From the NCBI GenBank assembly GCA_963971225.1, contig OZ020270.1:70448432-70512431 (forward strand): 64,000 nucleotides of DNA. The letters are read 5' to 3'. The notes under the pieces were generated by a model. That model was given only the letters and a program-made list of their open reading frames with translations. It was not told the origin of the DNA and did no database searches. The first letter of the stretch is position 1. Each line of letters begins with the position of its first letter. Position numbers and translations under genes: made by a program. This document shows positions 52,985-63,699 of the stretch, one piece after another. This DNA is from Melieria omissa. Its lineage: Eukaryota; Arthropoda; Insecta; Diptera; Ulidiidae.

Positions 52985-53256
52985 TGGGAGGACGACACAG
53001 CAGGGAAGAAATCGTTGTTGCCAACAACAACACAGCAGCTGCAACAACACCCGTCGACACCAAAGAAAAATACCCACTGTATTTTCTAGGTTTAGTAGTA
53101 GGAATATTGGTAATAATAGAACTTAACAGATATTATAAGTCTTAGGGCGATGAGGGACGAAAATACGTCACCAACATCTGAATAAACAGACACAATATAT
53201 ATACATGTATATTTAAAACTTGATACAGGATAAGTACAAAGATTTATAGAAACAAG

Positions 53257-53484
53257 ATGAACAGAACTACTACCAAAAAACACCAAGAAAGGGATATTCC
53301 AAGGTTGAAACAAATACAGTTAAAACAAGAGGAGTTATACGACCAGACAAGACTAAACTTTTTAATAAAACACTGGCAACTAATTGGTATGCCCAGAAAA
53401 CCGACAATAGCGGACGTGCGAAATAACACAACACAGGAAGAAGAATCATACCGCATGTTCAACATGCTCAATATGAGATTCTAA
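53257..53484 (+). CDS. Second small leader ORF
   Basis: 75 codons (MNRTTTKKHQERDIPRLKQI), helical and charged, directly upstream of gag. No recognised domain; it could be a small leader protein or noise. Confidence 0.3.
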   Translation: MNRTTTKKHQERDIPRLKQIQLKQEELYDQTRLNFLIKHWQLIGMPRKPTIADVRNNTTQEEESYRMFNMLNMRF

Positions 53485-53518
53485 CTAAGTAAATAGACAG
53501 ATTCGAAGACAAAAGTAA

Positions 53519-54715
53519 ATGGACAGACTTTTAGAACAGCTAGTGAACACACTGAAAAACATCAAGAAAACACCTAACAGAATATACACCAAAACCACAA
53601 TCCTACACAAACTTGGAAAAATACAACATATAAAGAGAGAATTTGACGAATTAATAACTGACGAACAGGACGACAAAAGTGTAATAGGAATAAAAATAAC
53701 ATTCAATAACACCTATGACACTTTAAACAGAATATTACAAGAACAACGCGAACAAACCCAAGAAACAGACAAAAATTTAGCAAACGAATACACCCAAACA
53801 ATGGCAGAATTTAGTATTGAAACGGCAATGAAAGCCATCCCAACTTTCACAGGGAATCAGAGAGAACTAGACACCTTCCTGAAAATAACGGAACTAGTAT
53901 ACAAAAAACTCAATACCCCGGGTGGAAAAGAACTACTTGAATTCGTCTTTTACGCAAAACTCGTCGCTACAGTGAGAACAGCAATCAGCAGACAAACAGC
54001 ACCAGAAGACATAGACACACTACAACAACTGCAGAACAAACCATAATAATGAAACTAAACGAACAATACAGCCTCACAATTTTCAAGAACGGGCTTAACG
54101 AATTTTTCAAACAGACAATTTTCGCGGCAATGCCGAAGACTTTCAATCAGGCCGTTGAATTAGGCTTTGGAATTGGAAAAAGACAATGAGCAAAACCGAT
54201 CGCGAATAATGCTCCTAAATAACCATAACAACAACAACAGAAACCGCACGAACTACAACCAACACCGTCCAAATCAAGTAAACAACAACTACAACAGAAA
54301 CAATAACACCCACCACGCAAACAACTTGTACCACAGCAGATATAACACACAAAACAACAACCGCTACAGCAACAATGACAGAGCAAATAAAAATCAGCGC
54401 AACTACAACAGCAACTACAACAGCCAGCGCAACAGTCACAACCAAAACAATTACAACAACAACAGATATGTATCAAATAACCGAAACACTCAAAATTATG
54501 GCAATACCAACAACAACAACACCAACAACAGAAATGGATCGTATAACCAAAATAATCACAACAACAACCCGCGATACAACAACAACACAAGACGTATAAA
54601 CATAGTAGAAACGTCGGGAAACGAGATGGGTCAGGCGGAAGAGGACAACGAATACGAGGACAATCCCCGATTCGAATACGAACAGAATTCTACTCCACCA
54701 CAAGACCACAATTAA
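53519..54715 (+). pseudogene. mdg1/412-like gag, frameshifted
   Basis: Two overlapping pieces. 53519-54046 is the helical capsid-like part (AMKAIPTFTGNQRELDTFLK). After a shift near 54040, the frame with LNEFFKQTIFAAMPKTFNQA leads to 54167-54715, an Asn/Tyr/Arg-rich tail of about 150 residues and an acidic end (GQAEEDNEYEDNPRFEYE). There is no CCHC knuckle; the Asn/Arg-rich tail probably binds RNA. The tail overlaps the pol start in another frame, as in the related element. Confidence 0.7.
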
Positions 54716-54719
54716 AAAT

Positions 54720-57700
54720 ATTCAAAATATCGGATAATCTCACAAACTACATACACATAAAATGCTCCAATGCAAACAAAAAACTGACATTTCTAATTGA
54801 CACAGGCGCAGACATTTCACTATGCAAAAGAACAAACATAAGAGACAATGAATCCTACAAGACAGAGGATATCTGCAAACTAACTGGAATATCCAAAGGA
54901 ATTATTCATTCACTGGGAACCATACAACTACAATTACTTTTCAATGACCAGAAAATCTCACACCCATTTCACGTAGTGAATCCTGATTTCCCAATAGTTT
55001 TTGACGGCATACTAGGCAGAGACTTTCTAGCCAAATTTTTCAGCAAAATCGACTACGAAACATACACTATAAGCCTATTAGTCAACGAAAACGAAATCAT
55101 CATCCCAATAGAAACCAAACCATTACACATACACACAATAAAAGTACCCCCTAGAACACAATCCATTACCCCAGTAAATTTGAAGTTAAAAGAAGACAGC
55201 GTAATTTTTAACCAAGAAATCAAAGAAGGAGTCTTTATAAGCAACTCCATTGCACCAGCAAAAGGTACAACACACATCAAAATTCTAAACACCAACGACC
55301 ATGAAGTAGAACTAAAAGACATCGATTTAAAATTTGAACCTTTAAGAAATTATGAAATCCTAGCAATTAACAACAAACAACCCCACAGCCAGGACAGACT
55401 AAACAAACTAATAAACTCTCTCAATATTCATTGCACAGACACCAAAACAAAAGACGAACTGATAGAAATTCTCAAAACATACCAAGACGTTTTTCACCTA
55501 GAAAACGAAACACTTACAACAAACAATTTCTATACCCAAAAGATGTCGACCTCGAACAACACACCAGTATACATAAAGAACTACAGACTACCCCACACAC
55601 AAACAGAAGAAATCGAAAAACAGGTTCAACAACTATTAAAAGACGACATCATCGAACATTCAGTTAGTCCGTATAATGCACCACTGTTACTTGTACCAAA
55701 AAAGGGAAACCCAAACGAGACAAAATGGCGTTTAGTCGTCGACTTCCGAAAACTCAATGACAGGATAGTGAATGATAAATTTCCACTTACACGACTAGAA
55801 GACGTACTAGACAAACTAGGCAGAGCGAAATGGTTCTCCACATTAGACATGACCAGCTCATTCCATCAGATCCCACTCGACAAAAATTCAAGACCATTAA
55901 CAGCGTTTTCCACTTCAAACGGACACTATCAATTCAAACGACTACCATTTGGACTAAAAATCTCATCAAACAGTTTCCAAAGAATGCTAACCATAGCACT
56001 ATCAGGATTAGACTCAGAAGCATTCCTTTACGTAGACGACATAATTGTTTTTGGATGTAGTATACAACACCACACTGACAATTTAATTAAAGTACTAAAC
56101 AGACTAAAAAGATACAACCTGAAACTCAAGGCGAATAAATGTTGTTTCCTACGACCAGAAGTTGTATACTTAGGATACCTACACGACATGGCATCAAACC
56201 AGACCCAGCCAAATTCGAAACCATTAAGAACTACCCGACACCAACGAACGCCAACGACGTCAGAAGATTCACTGCATTCTCCAATTACTACAGAAGATTT
56301 ATTCCGGATTTCGCGAAAATTACGAAATGTTTCAATTCACTACAAAAGAAAAACGCCAAATTCGAATGGAGTAAAGAGTGCGAAGACGCTTTCACAAAAC
56401 TAAAACAATTATTGATAAACCCACCAATTCTACAATACCCAAATTTTGACAAACCATTCCTAGTAACAACGGATGCATCAGATTTCGCATTAGGAGCTGT
56501 ACTCTCGCAAGGCGAAGTAGGCGAAGATCTACCAATTGCATACGCCAGCAAATCGTTACAAAAGCACGACCTAAACAAACCGGTAATTGCAAAAGAACTT
56601 TTGGCCATACATTGGGCGATTAATTTCTTTAAACCATACCTATATGGACGAAGATTCACAGTAATAACAGATCATAGACCTTTAGTATCCTTATTCACAC
56701 ACAAAAACCCGTCATCCAAAATGACACGAATAAGACTCGATCTATCGGATTATGATTTTGACCTAATATATAAACAAGGCAAAATGAATACCAACGCTGA
56801 CGCATTGTCAAGAATCAAAATTGACTCAGACTATCTAAAATCAATGATTCCTCTTACAGAAGATAAATCTGTTAAACGAACACTAGCAATCACACGGGGC
56901 ATGTCCGGAAAAGGACTAGAAGATACACCTAAGGAGAACTGCACAACACAGAAGCCTGATCAACTTCATATGTGGCAATGCACGTCCATAGCAGATATCA
57001 AAAATATTAAGAAATTACACTTTAATTTTGAGGCCAATTTAATTCCAACTAAGCCATTAGCCCAGGCAATGGTCGAAATAGTTGATGAGAACATAACAGT
57101 ACGATGCAGCGATAACCATACGAAACTAGTTTCGACTATGGAGAAGCTCATATGTACCATGAGAAAATACAATATTAAAGAATTAGCACTGTCGACAAGT
57201 GATGAAATATTTAAAAAGACGCGCACAAATGAATTGAAGGATATTTATGAAAAAGCATACAAGAAATGCATAAGGCCAAATTTGAACATACTAATATACA
57301 CACCACCCCAGAGAATAAAAGAGGGCATCATAAAATTCAAACTAATAAAAGAATTCCACACATGGAGGACACCTTGGCGTAAGAAAAACAGTTTTGAAAC
57401 TCAAACAGCGATATACATGGAAAAACATGAACAGAATGGTAAAAACATACATAAATAACTGCCATAAATGTGCCAAAAACAAACAAACAAGACACACGAA
57501 AGAACAAATTACAATGACGACCACACCAAGTGACAGTTTCCAAATAGTATCAACACTGTCGGACCACTCCGCATGTCCAACAGCTATCGATACATTCTCA
57601 CAATGCAATGCGAACTAACTAAATACGTCATAGCGCACCCAATGAGCACCAAAGACGCGACTACCACAGCAAAAACATTAGTAGAACAGTTGATTTTGAA

Positions 57701-58343
57701 ATACGGACAGTTTAAAATTCTTAAATCAGACAGAGGAACCGAGTTCACAAATGAGTTAATGAGCAACATATGCTCCCTCTTACAGATAGAACAAGTATTC
57801 TCAACACCTTACCACCATCAAACAATAGGTTCACTAGAAAGAAACCATAGGGTACTCAATGAATTCTTACTAAATTATGCCAATGATGATGAATGGGATA
57901 AATGGATACCGTACTACACATTTGCATATAACACGACACCTAACATTGATACAGAATACACACCATTCGAACTAATTTTCGGCAAATTACCATCGCTACC
58001 CACTGACACACTCAAGGACACACATCCGATTTACGATTACGACAATTATGCAAACGAACTCAAGATCAGATTACATGACGCAATACAAAAAGCAAAGACA
58101 AGCACAATTCAAACAAAAACTAAACGTAAACATAAACAAGACCAACAATACAACAACCCATTGCACTTGGAAGTCAATGACTTGGTACTATTGAAAGTAG
58201 AAAACAGAAAAAAGAACATGAGTCCATACAGCGGACCATACAGAATTTTAAAACGAAAAGGAGTAAATTCCGTAATCGATTATAATGGAAAAGAAAAAGA
58301 AGTCCACAACGACTCACTAAAACCGTATACCATGGATATGTAG
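54720..58343 (+). pseudogene. mdg1/412-like pol, broken
   Basis: The pol frame starts upstream of 54720 and overlaps gag. Protease LIDTGADISLCK is at 54799. The RT piece to 56403 has KWRLVVDFRKLNDRIV, LDMTSSFHQIPL and the catalytic YVDD (FLYVDDIIVFG). A frame change near 56180 leads to 56139-57458 with FRRFTAFSNYYRR-like wording, RNase H VTTDASDFALGAVLS and TDHRPLVSLF. There are further shifts near 57380 and 57590. The integrase zinc part is NCHKCAKNK; 57573-58343 holds SDRGTEFTNE (second Asp) and GSLERNHRVLNEFLL (Glu). Dead copy. Confidence 0.85.
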
Positions 58344-58701
58344 ACAATAAAACCAAATATAAAGTAAGATACTATAATTTATCCGTAGGTCAATTACAAT
58401 GTAAGAACAGTAATCGCTAAGAATAACAACTACACTTGTAATCATATTAACTACCCCTACAACTACCACTTACTTAAGAACTATCATTAGAAAACTATGA
58501 TATAAGAATACTAATTAATCATAAAAATACAACTTATACAAGAAACTATTATTAGAAAACTACCAATTATATAATCACTACCACTCATATTATTATCTAT
58601 ACACATATTAAAATTAATGTAAAGCATTTCCAAAACCCCCCCAGACCAACACTATCTTAAAAAATTATTCCGGGTAATAATTTTTCGCTTAAGGGCAATG
58701 G
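58344..58701 (+). other. 3' non-coding region with polypurine tract
   Basis: A/T-rich; no gene. AAGGGCAATGG just before 58702 is the polypurine tract. Confidence 0.55.
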
Positions 58702-59220
58702 TGTAGTGGTACCACATGGTCACTCACACCGACACTATCCGTCTGATCGTGCAATTACATATTCCGTTATGCACTGGTGTCAGGTTACCACTCGAAACGC
58801 GCGCCGCAGTTGTAAACAAAGCAAGTCAGCACTTGTGACGGCGGCCGAGCGAGTTCAACGCTACCTACCGCAGCGCACTGTTCCTAACGGCAATGTGCAA
58901 GATCAGCTATTTTGGTCCTTGCCTACGGATTGGTCAGTTAAACTGTGCTCTGGAATAATGGGCGGAGTATTGGAAATGCTATGCGAGTATAACAGTTATG
59001 TTTTTCTTTATAAGCCATAGTTTTTACGGAATAAAGTTAACTTCTGTTCTTGCGGCAAACCGAAACCCTGCGTTTTGATTTATCCCAAAGAAGTTCACTG
59101 AGGCTCTTACTTAGCCATCCACTGTTGAGGCGAGGTCCGCCAATAATAGACCAAATACACTTCACACACACACATGCACTCAGTACCCTACATGACGAAA
59201 TAGCAGCTTTTACCCCTTTT
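58702..59220 (+). repeat. mdg1/412-like 3' LTR
   Basis: Match to 51901-52415 with about ten differences and a 4-bp gain near 59082. It ends ...TACCCCTTTT instead of ...TACCCCTACA, so its end is altered. Confidence 0.8.
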
Positions 59221-59393
59221 AAAAATAAGCAAAATACACCAGAAACCACCACAACCACCCCGCCCTCTGGTTCTTACACTCCACCAACCCACAAGAGAAC
59301 ACTATCAACAGTCTTTCAAAGCCCACTCACAATCTTTCTTAAATCAACTCACACCCTAACAACGATGCGTCAATCACTCACAATACACACATA

Positions 59394-59958
59394 CAGGGTA
59401 GGCCATTGGAAGTGGAAGCATCTGGTAACCCTATAACTTTTGCAGGGCTGTCAGATCGACTAATGACATAGCGCGTTGGAAGCGTCATTCCTAGAGTTTA
59501 TACCATGGAACAGTACACTCCAAAAGAACGTGCTGAAATTGTTCAGCTTTACATTCAAAATAACTTCTCGATTGTGAAAACCAAACGGCGATTATGAGTG
59601 GCCACCGAGATCACTCGATTTGACGCCGTCAGACTTTTTTTATGGGGCTACTTGAAGTCCAAGGTATACACAAACAAGCCAAGGACACTAGCTCAACTCA
59701 GAGCCAACATACGCCGCGAAATAAGAGCTATATCGGCCGATACACTGGCAAAAGTGATGGAAAATGCCGAAAAAAGGGCACATTTTGCGGCCAAAGCTAA
59801 TGGTGGCCATTTACGCGATATCATTTTCAAAAACTAACTAGAAAATTTCTCCTTGGACCAAAATAAATGAATATCGAGATGAAAACAAAAAAAAACATTT
59901 TTTTTCCTCTTTTTTTTCAAAAACAAGAATGGCCTTCCACTTTAAATGGCCTACCCTG
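59394..59958 (+). mobile_element. Internally deleted Tc1/mariner-family element
   Basis: 565 bp with 25-bp TIRs: left CAGGGTAGGCCATTGGAAGT, right end in reverse complement CAGGGTAGGCCATTTAAAGT; 2 mismatches. TA flanks it (59392-59393 and 59959-59960). It contains both ends of a transposase gene with the middle lost. Confidence 0.85.
59504..59837 (+). pseudogene. Transposase remnant, middle deleted
   Basis: Start MEQYTPKERAEIVQLYIQNN at 59504 runs into a TGA after about 31 codons. In another frame the last third follows (RSLDLTPSDFFLWGYLKSKV, then NKPRTLAQLRANIRREI), with the last catalytic Asp in TPSDFF, to 59837. The region with the first two catalytic residues is missing. Mobility would need a helper. 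Confidence 0.75.
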
Positions 59959-60220
59959 TACAACCCACCCACTCCTCCTCCTCATTAATTCACAATCTAC
60001 ATACCGAATCAACAAACTCTTCTCAGAACTTCACTCAAATTAACTCTCAACCTTATAATAATCTCTCAACAATACACGATTCAACCCACACTCTAAACGC
60101 AAAAACAAATCTCTCGAATAATAACTCAAATTTACCTACAACAAAGACTAATAATAAATCCATAACTGACCATACTCTCTCACAACAAAAATCAAAAGAC
60201 CCAGACTGCGAATAACATAC
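59959..60220 (+). pseudogene. Jockey-like ORF1 tail, degraded
   Basis: Asn/Ser/Thr-rich open sequence (SSSSLIHNLHTESTNSSQNF) without a domain, placed here by position between the mariner derivative and the Gypsy LTR. Confidence 0.35.
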
Positions 60221-60486
60221 TGTAACGATAAGACAGTCTGTCGCTGTGCCAAGCAACCCTGTCGCTTCGCGCCGTGCTATAACTCAATCTGGCAACGACG
60301 GCCGCGAGGGAAGCTGTTAGAGTAAGGGAAACTGTTAGGCCAACCTGGCAATGATGGAAACTTTTAGTCCAACCTGGCAATGATGACAACTTTTAGTCCA
60401 ACCTGGCAATGATGGTCGCGATCATCATGGAAACCTTTAGTCCACTCCGGAATGTGCGAGAACGATCTGCGCGATGGCCGGACAGG

Positions 60487-60522
60487 TATAAAAGGCAGCC
60501 AGGTGCGGCGCAGCGAGTCAGT
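60487..60522 (+). promoter_or_regulatory. LTR core promoter (TATA and initiator)
   Basis: TATAAAAGG at 60487-60495 and an arthropod initiator TCAGT at 60518-60522, about 33 bases apart. Both are also present in the two minus-strand LTRs of the family. Confidence 0.65.
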
Positions 60523-60556
60523 CTGATTTTGACTAGTGAAGGTGCCACACGGAGTA

Positions 60557-60950
60557 GGTTAGGTTAGGTTGCGGTGGCTGCCTCTATAAGAGACACACTC
60601 GGAGGCCTGAAAGGCCCATTGTGATACCACATATTTCACCCGTTTTTTTTAACTGTGTATGCAACACTGTTTTGCCAACATATGTTACAGCACACATTTC
60701 AAGCGGATGGGGAAAGGGCGGGGGGACCTACAGTTTAACACCGAATCCGAACGGCGATTGGCAGTTTTTCGTTCACACTTGGAGGTTTTGCCATTGCCTG
60801 CCAAGAGCGCACTTGTGCGATTCTTGTAATTCTCATTCCCTTCATGTGGATAGCGATAGAAGTAGATGAGTTGTTCACCAGCCCGAGCCAGGAATCGAAC
60901 CTGGAGCCTTTGGTATGAGAAGCCAGCGCGCTACCCGCTTGACTATCGAG
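60557..60950 (-). mobile_element. tRNA-derived SINE with LOA-like tail
   Basis: About 394 bp on minus, flanked by a 13-bp duplication GCCACACGGAGTA (60544-60556 and 60951-60963). The head (60952 down to about 60880) is tRNA-like: A-box region TAGTCAAGCGGGTAGC, CAT in the anticodon position, B box GGTTCGATTCC, which is an internal Pol III promoter. A body follows; the tail has GGTATCACAATGGGCC, CAGCCACC and AACCTAACCTAACCTA, resembling the 3' end of the LOA-like LINE at 32910-32982. It would be mobilised by that LINE's RT. Confidence 0.8.
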
Positions 60951-61131
60951 GCCACACGGAGTAATTAAGCAAATAATTAAGTGTAAAGACAGTAAAGTGT
61001 GAAATTGGTGAAATAAAGTGATTGTTGATTTTCATTGACTGCGTTTGAGAAACTAAGTGTGTTTTGTTTATTTCAAATTACGCAATCCAGAGATACGTAC
61101 CAGCCCACTAGAACTAGTATTCGTAACATTT

Positions 61132-61149
61132 TGGTGTCAGAAATGGAAT
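61132..61149 (+). other. Primer-binding site, tRNA-Leu type, diverged
   Basis: TGGTGTCAGAAATGGAAT, with two changes from the site at 5397. Confidence 0.6.
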
Positions 61150-61215
61150 TGTGGAAAATTGAAAGTAAACAAATAAAATAAATAACTAAATAAATAAAAT
61201 TATCAAAGCACGGAC

Positions 61216-62112
61216 ATGGTTAAACTCGAGCTGCTGAAGGTAGTCCAGCTGAAGAAGGAGCTGGCTGCCTGGAATTTGCCGACTGCTGCCGGAAAGGTGG
61301 AGTTGCAGTTGCGCTTGCGAGAAGCATGTGAGGCACGAGGCATCGATTGGACTGTGCACGAGTTCGGAGCGCAAAAACTAGAGGCGTCGGCCAAGGTGGA
61401 GGAGTCGCCTGCTGGTGCTGCTTCGCTACAGAGTACAGCTGCAGCGGCTGCGCCAATACAAGCTTTGGACATGATCCAACTAATGGCTGCACTCAAAGGC
61501 ATGTCGGCGCAAATGGAAACGGCGAATCGAGAAATGGCAGCGAAGCTGGAAACTCCAGAATGTTTACGAAGTGAGTACGAGACCGTCATAAGGGCGCTGG
61601 CAGCCAAATACAGCGACGAGCACAACAGAGCGCTGTACTACTGTGAGCTGAAGAACCGCAGGCAAAGATCCAACGAGGCGCTGCAGACATATGCAGCAGA
61701 CATTGAGCGGCTCGTGCAGCTGTGCTACCCGTCCTTCGGCGCTGATGATCTCGAGAGGATGAAGATTGAGTCGTTTATTGAAGGTCTTCATGATCCGGAG
61801 CCACGTCGCAGTGCGTTGATGATGGGCAAGCCGACATTTAGGGAGACGGTGACTAGCGCGATAATATACGAGACGACATGGATTGGGAGCACTCGGTATG
61901 CACCTGCAAGGATACGCCAGAGCCACCGGGCAGGCCACTGGTGGTCTCCTCTAAAGTTGTTTGCTGGGTATGTGGCAAGCAGGGCCACATATCACGAGAC
62001 TGCCGCGAACGAAAAAGGCGTTCCCGTTCCTGATCGCAATCGCCTAAAGCGGGGAATACTGACAATCGAGGACCAGCCAACAAGCGCAGGGCTGAGGACG
62101 GCGAGTCTTTAA
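61216..62112 (+). pseudogene. SAP-domain gag with internal deletion
   Basis: SAP-like start (LELLKVVQLKKELAAWNLP) and early linker join near residue 114 directly to the capsid segment (LRSEYETVIRALAAKYSDEH). About 190 residues with the coiled coil and start of the capsid are lost compared with 44950-46410. The CCHC segment and the basic end are changed by a frame shift near 61915 (SHRAGHWWSPLKLFAGYVAS is the shifted version). It ends at 62112. Confidence 0.8.
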
Positions 62113-62268
62113 ACTAAAACGGATCAGCCCAAATGGGCGTGAGCTGATCCCCACAATCTGCCGCCCCACCGTCCTTGTCTCACAGCTGAAACGACAGCCC
62201 AGCAGATTGACAATTGGATGGAAAGTTGTTCGTGTTGACACTGGATACTGGAGCGCACTGTGCGGCCG

Positions 62269-62775
62269 ATTCCCAAAAAGCTGGCCAAAACTCGAAAAAA
62301 AAAAATTTTCTAGATAGAGTTTTTTTGTGTTTGGGTTGGCTAATCCCTTGAGAAGTGAAAACCGTTCATAGCAACGTCCTATACCCTAAGTATCCTCTGT
62401 ATTTTCAGTCGCAACGTGGCCTTCGTTTGAGCATCGTATTACTGTCGATGAATAGTGAAAGTTGTACACATGTGAAAGATTTTGTAATGAAGTAAATTGT
62501 ACAAAACCAAATGGAATCATCTTCGGAAGGTTAGTAAAATACGAGAAATCTTTAGTATATATCAATACCTCGACACAAAATTTTTAGCTGCAGCAATACG
62601 TAGATACATTTTTTGCAATTTTTTTTATAAAATTTGAGTTTTCAAACTGTATAGTAATACAAGGCCGTCATATGCTGCTTTGAAACCTATTAGAGGTTAC
62701 TCACAAAAGTAATAGCTACTGAATAAAATAAGATTCAGCTGCTACCACCTGCTACCTTGGCTTTTATGCTATTTT
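62269..62775. other. Sequence without recognised gene
   Basis: Starts after the cut Gypsy copy. Probably the upstream region of the unassigned element whose ORF follows; no ends or repeats identified. Confidence 0.35.
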
Positions 62776-63416
62776 TTGTGCACAAGAATGCACAAAAAAT
62801 CCAAAATACCATCGAATGATGGTAATACTGCACGACATTTTTTTGAAAAATATCAACAATCGGCAAAAATAACGGGAGTCGATCAGGACATCATATATCG
62901 TTTCTACATCATCCTGCAAGCCATTTCAAGTGGACATGAGATAAATATAGGAAACTTCCGGCAGTATACTGTAAAGTTGGCTAGAATGATAGTAGACAAA
63001 TATAATTGGTATTGTATGCCAACTTTAGTGCATAAGCTTTTGATTCATGGTCCAGAAATTATTCAAGATGCCGTTTTGCCTATCGGACAAATGTCGGAAG
63101 ATGCTCAAGAGGCTTGCAATAAATTTTTTGCCATCTATCGCCTGAACTTCGCTAGAAAGAACTATCGTCACAAAACAATGGAGGACGTGTTTAAACACGA
63201 TTTTTATTAGCTTCTGACCCATGCATTTCAAGTTGCAGAAAGTTGCCAGCAAAACCGACGAAGTCTTTGTCAGCAGATACAATTGATTTACTGTTGTCTC
63301 CATCTATTGATGCGGAAGAAGTGTTTGAAAGTACTGATTGTAGTTCGGCCTCTGAGACAGATGCAGATGCTGACGATCTTGCTGATAACGAAAATTTTTT
63401 TATGTAATTAAAACTA
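62776..63416 (+). pseudogene. Unassigned multicopy protein family, longest copy
   Basis: Open to 63210: MHKKSKIPSNDGNTARHFFE, then helical sequence (NIGNFRQYTVKLARMIVDKY), LVHKLLIHGPEIIQDAVLP, GQMSEDAQEACNKFFAIYR, and NYRHKTMEDVFKHDFY. After a stop, an out-of-frame tail reads LSADTIDLLLSPSIDAEEV and an acidic end (SSASETDADADDLADNENFF) to 63416, similar to the 47403 fragment (acidic SSSDSD end). I do not recognise the family. Three other fragments occur at 47403-48265 and 49388-49615, so it is probably carried by a mobile element. Confidence 0.5.
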
Positions 63417-63699
63417 AATAATATATTTTGCTGTATAACCTACAATTATTAAATTTAATAAAAGGTTTTGGTGAAAATTTGAAAAATGTGTGTGTACACC
63501 GTGGCGACGAATAACTGTTACTAACGTTTTGTTAAAAATAAAAAAGACCGTGATTGATTTTGAAAAATATATATTTTATATTTATTTCAGTACTTATTTC
63601 ATTTAGTTTTTAATTATTAATTTCAAATCTTTCACCCTTGTTTTTGTTCACCAGCCGTAAACGCTTTGGGAAGGCAGCGCAGGCGGCACGCACGACTCG
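63417..63699. other. Non-coding A/T-rich stretch
   Basis: Contains AATAAA-type signals near 63457, possibly for the gene above, and a (TA)n run at 63708-63726. No ORF supported. Confidence 0.35.

Larger units (their letters stand above)
51901..59220 (+). mobile_element. mdg1/412-like Gypsy retrotransposon, decayed
   Basis: Plus-strand element with LTRs 51901-52415 and 58702-59220. PBS TGGCGATCCTGC is at 52416. Leader ORFs, an Asn-rich gag (53519-54715, frameshifted), pol (about 54720-58343, several frameshifts) and a purine tract AAGGGCAATGG precede the 3' LTR. LTRs differ at roughly ten sites plus a small indel near 59080. The 3' LTR lacks its last TACA and no duplication was found, so the right junction is rearranged. 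Its PBS and pol are related to the element at 37755-44301, but it is older. Confidence 0.85.
50960..60220 (+). mobile_element. Jockey-like LINE fragment, interrupted
   Basis: 5' part and ORF1 of a Jockey-type LINE at about 50960-51900, continuing as degraded A/C-rich ORF1 tail at 59221-59393 and 59959-60220. It was interrupted first by an mdg1/412-like element (51901-59220) and then by a 565-bp mariner derivative (59394-59958), and cut at 60221 by a SAP-Gag Gypsy LTR. No ORF2 remains in the window. Confidence 0.55.
60221..61128 (+). repeat. SAP-Gag Gypsy 5' LTR with SINE
   Basis: Starts TGTAACGATAAGACAGTCTG and ends TATTCGTAACA. U3 has three to four CTTTTAGTCCAACCTGGCAA units of about 29 bp at 60330-60445. 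908 bp, of which about 407 are SINE plus its duplication. Confidence 0.8.
60221..62268 (+). mobile_element. SAP-Gag Gypsy, 5' part only (plus)
   Basis: 5' LTR 60221-61128 (enlarged by a SINE), PBS 61132-61149, gag 61216-62112 with an internal deletion, and the beginning of protease (LTLDTGA) near 62240. It is cut at about 62268, where unrelated sequence begins. It is the same family as 34404-46917 but in the opposite orientation. Confidence 0.8.

Noticed and set aside
52605..53063. Hydrophobic minus-strand ORF of 152 codons
   Set aside because: Mirror image of the basic leader ORF on plus and of A/C-rich sequence; no membrane-protein logic.
54147..54590. Cys-rich minus-strand ORF of 147 codons
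   Set aside because: Reverse reading of the Asn-codon (AAC) repeats in the gag tail.
60879..60953. A stand-alone tRNA gene on minus (CAT anticodon-like, A and B boxes)
   Set aside because: It is the head of a SINE: a 300-bp body, a LINE-like tail and 13-bp target duplications follow it, and the stems pair imperfectly.
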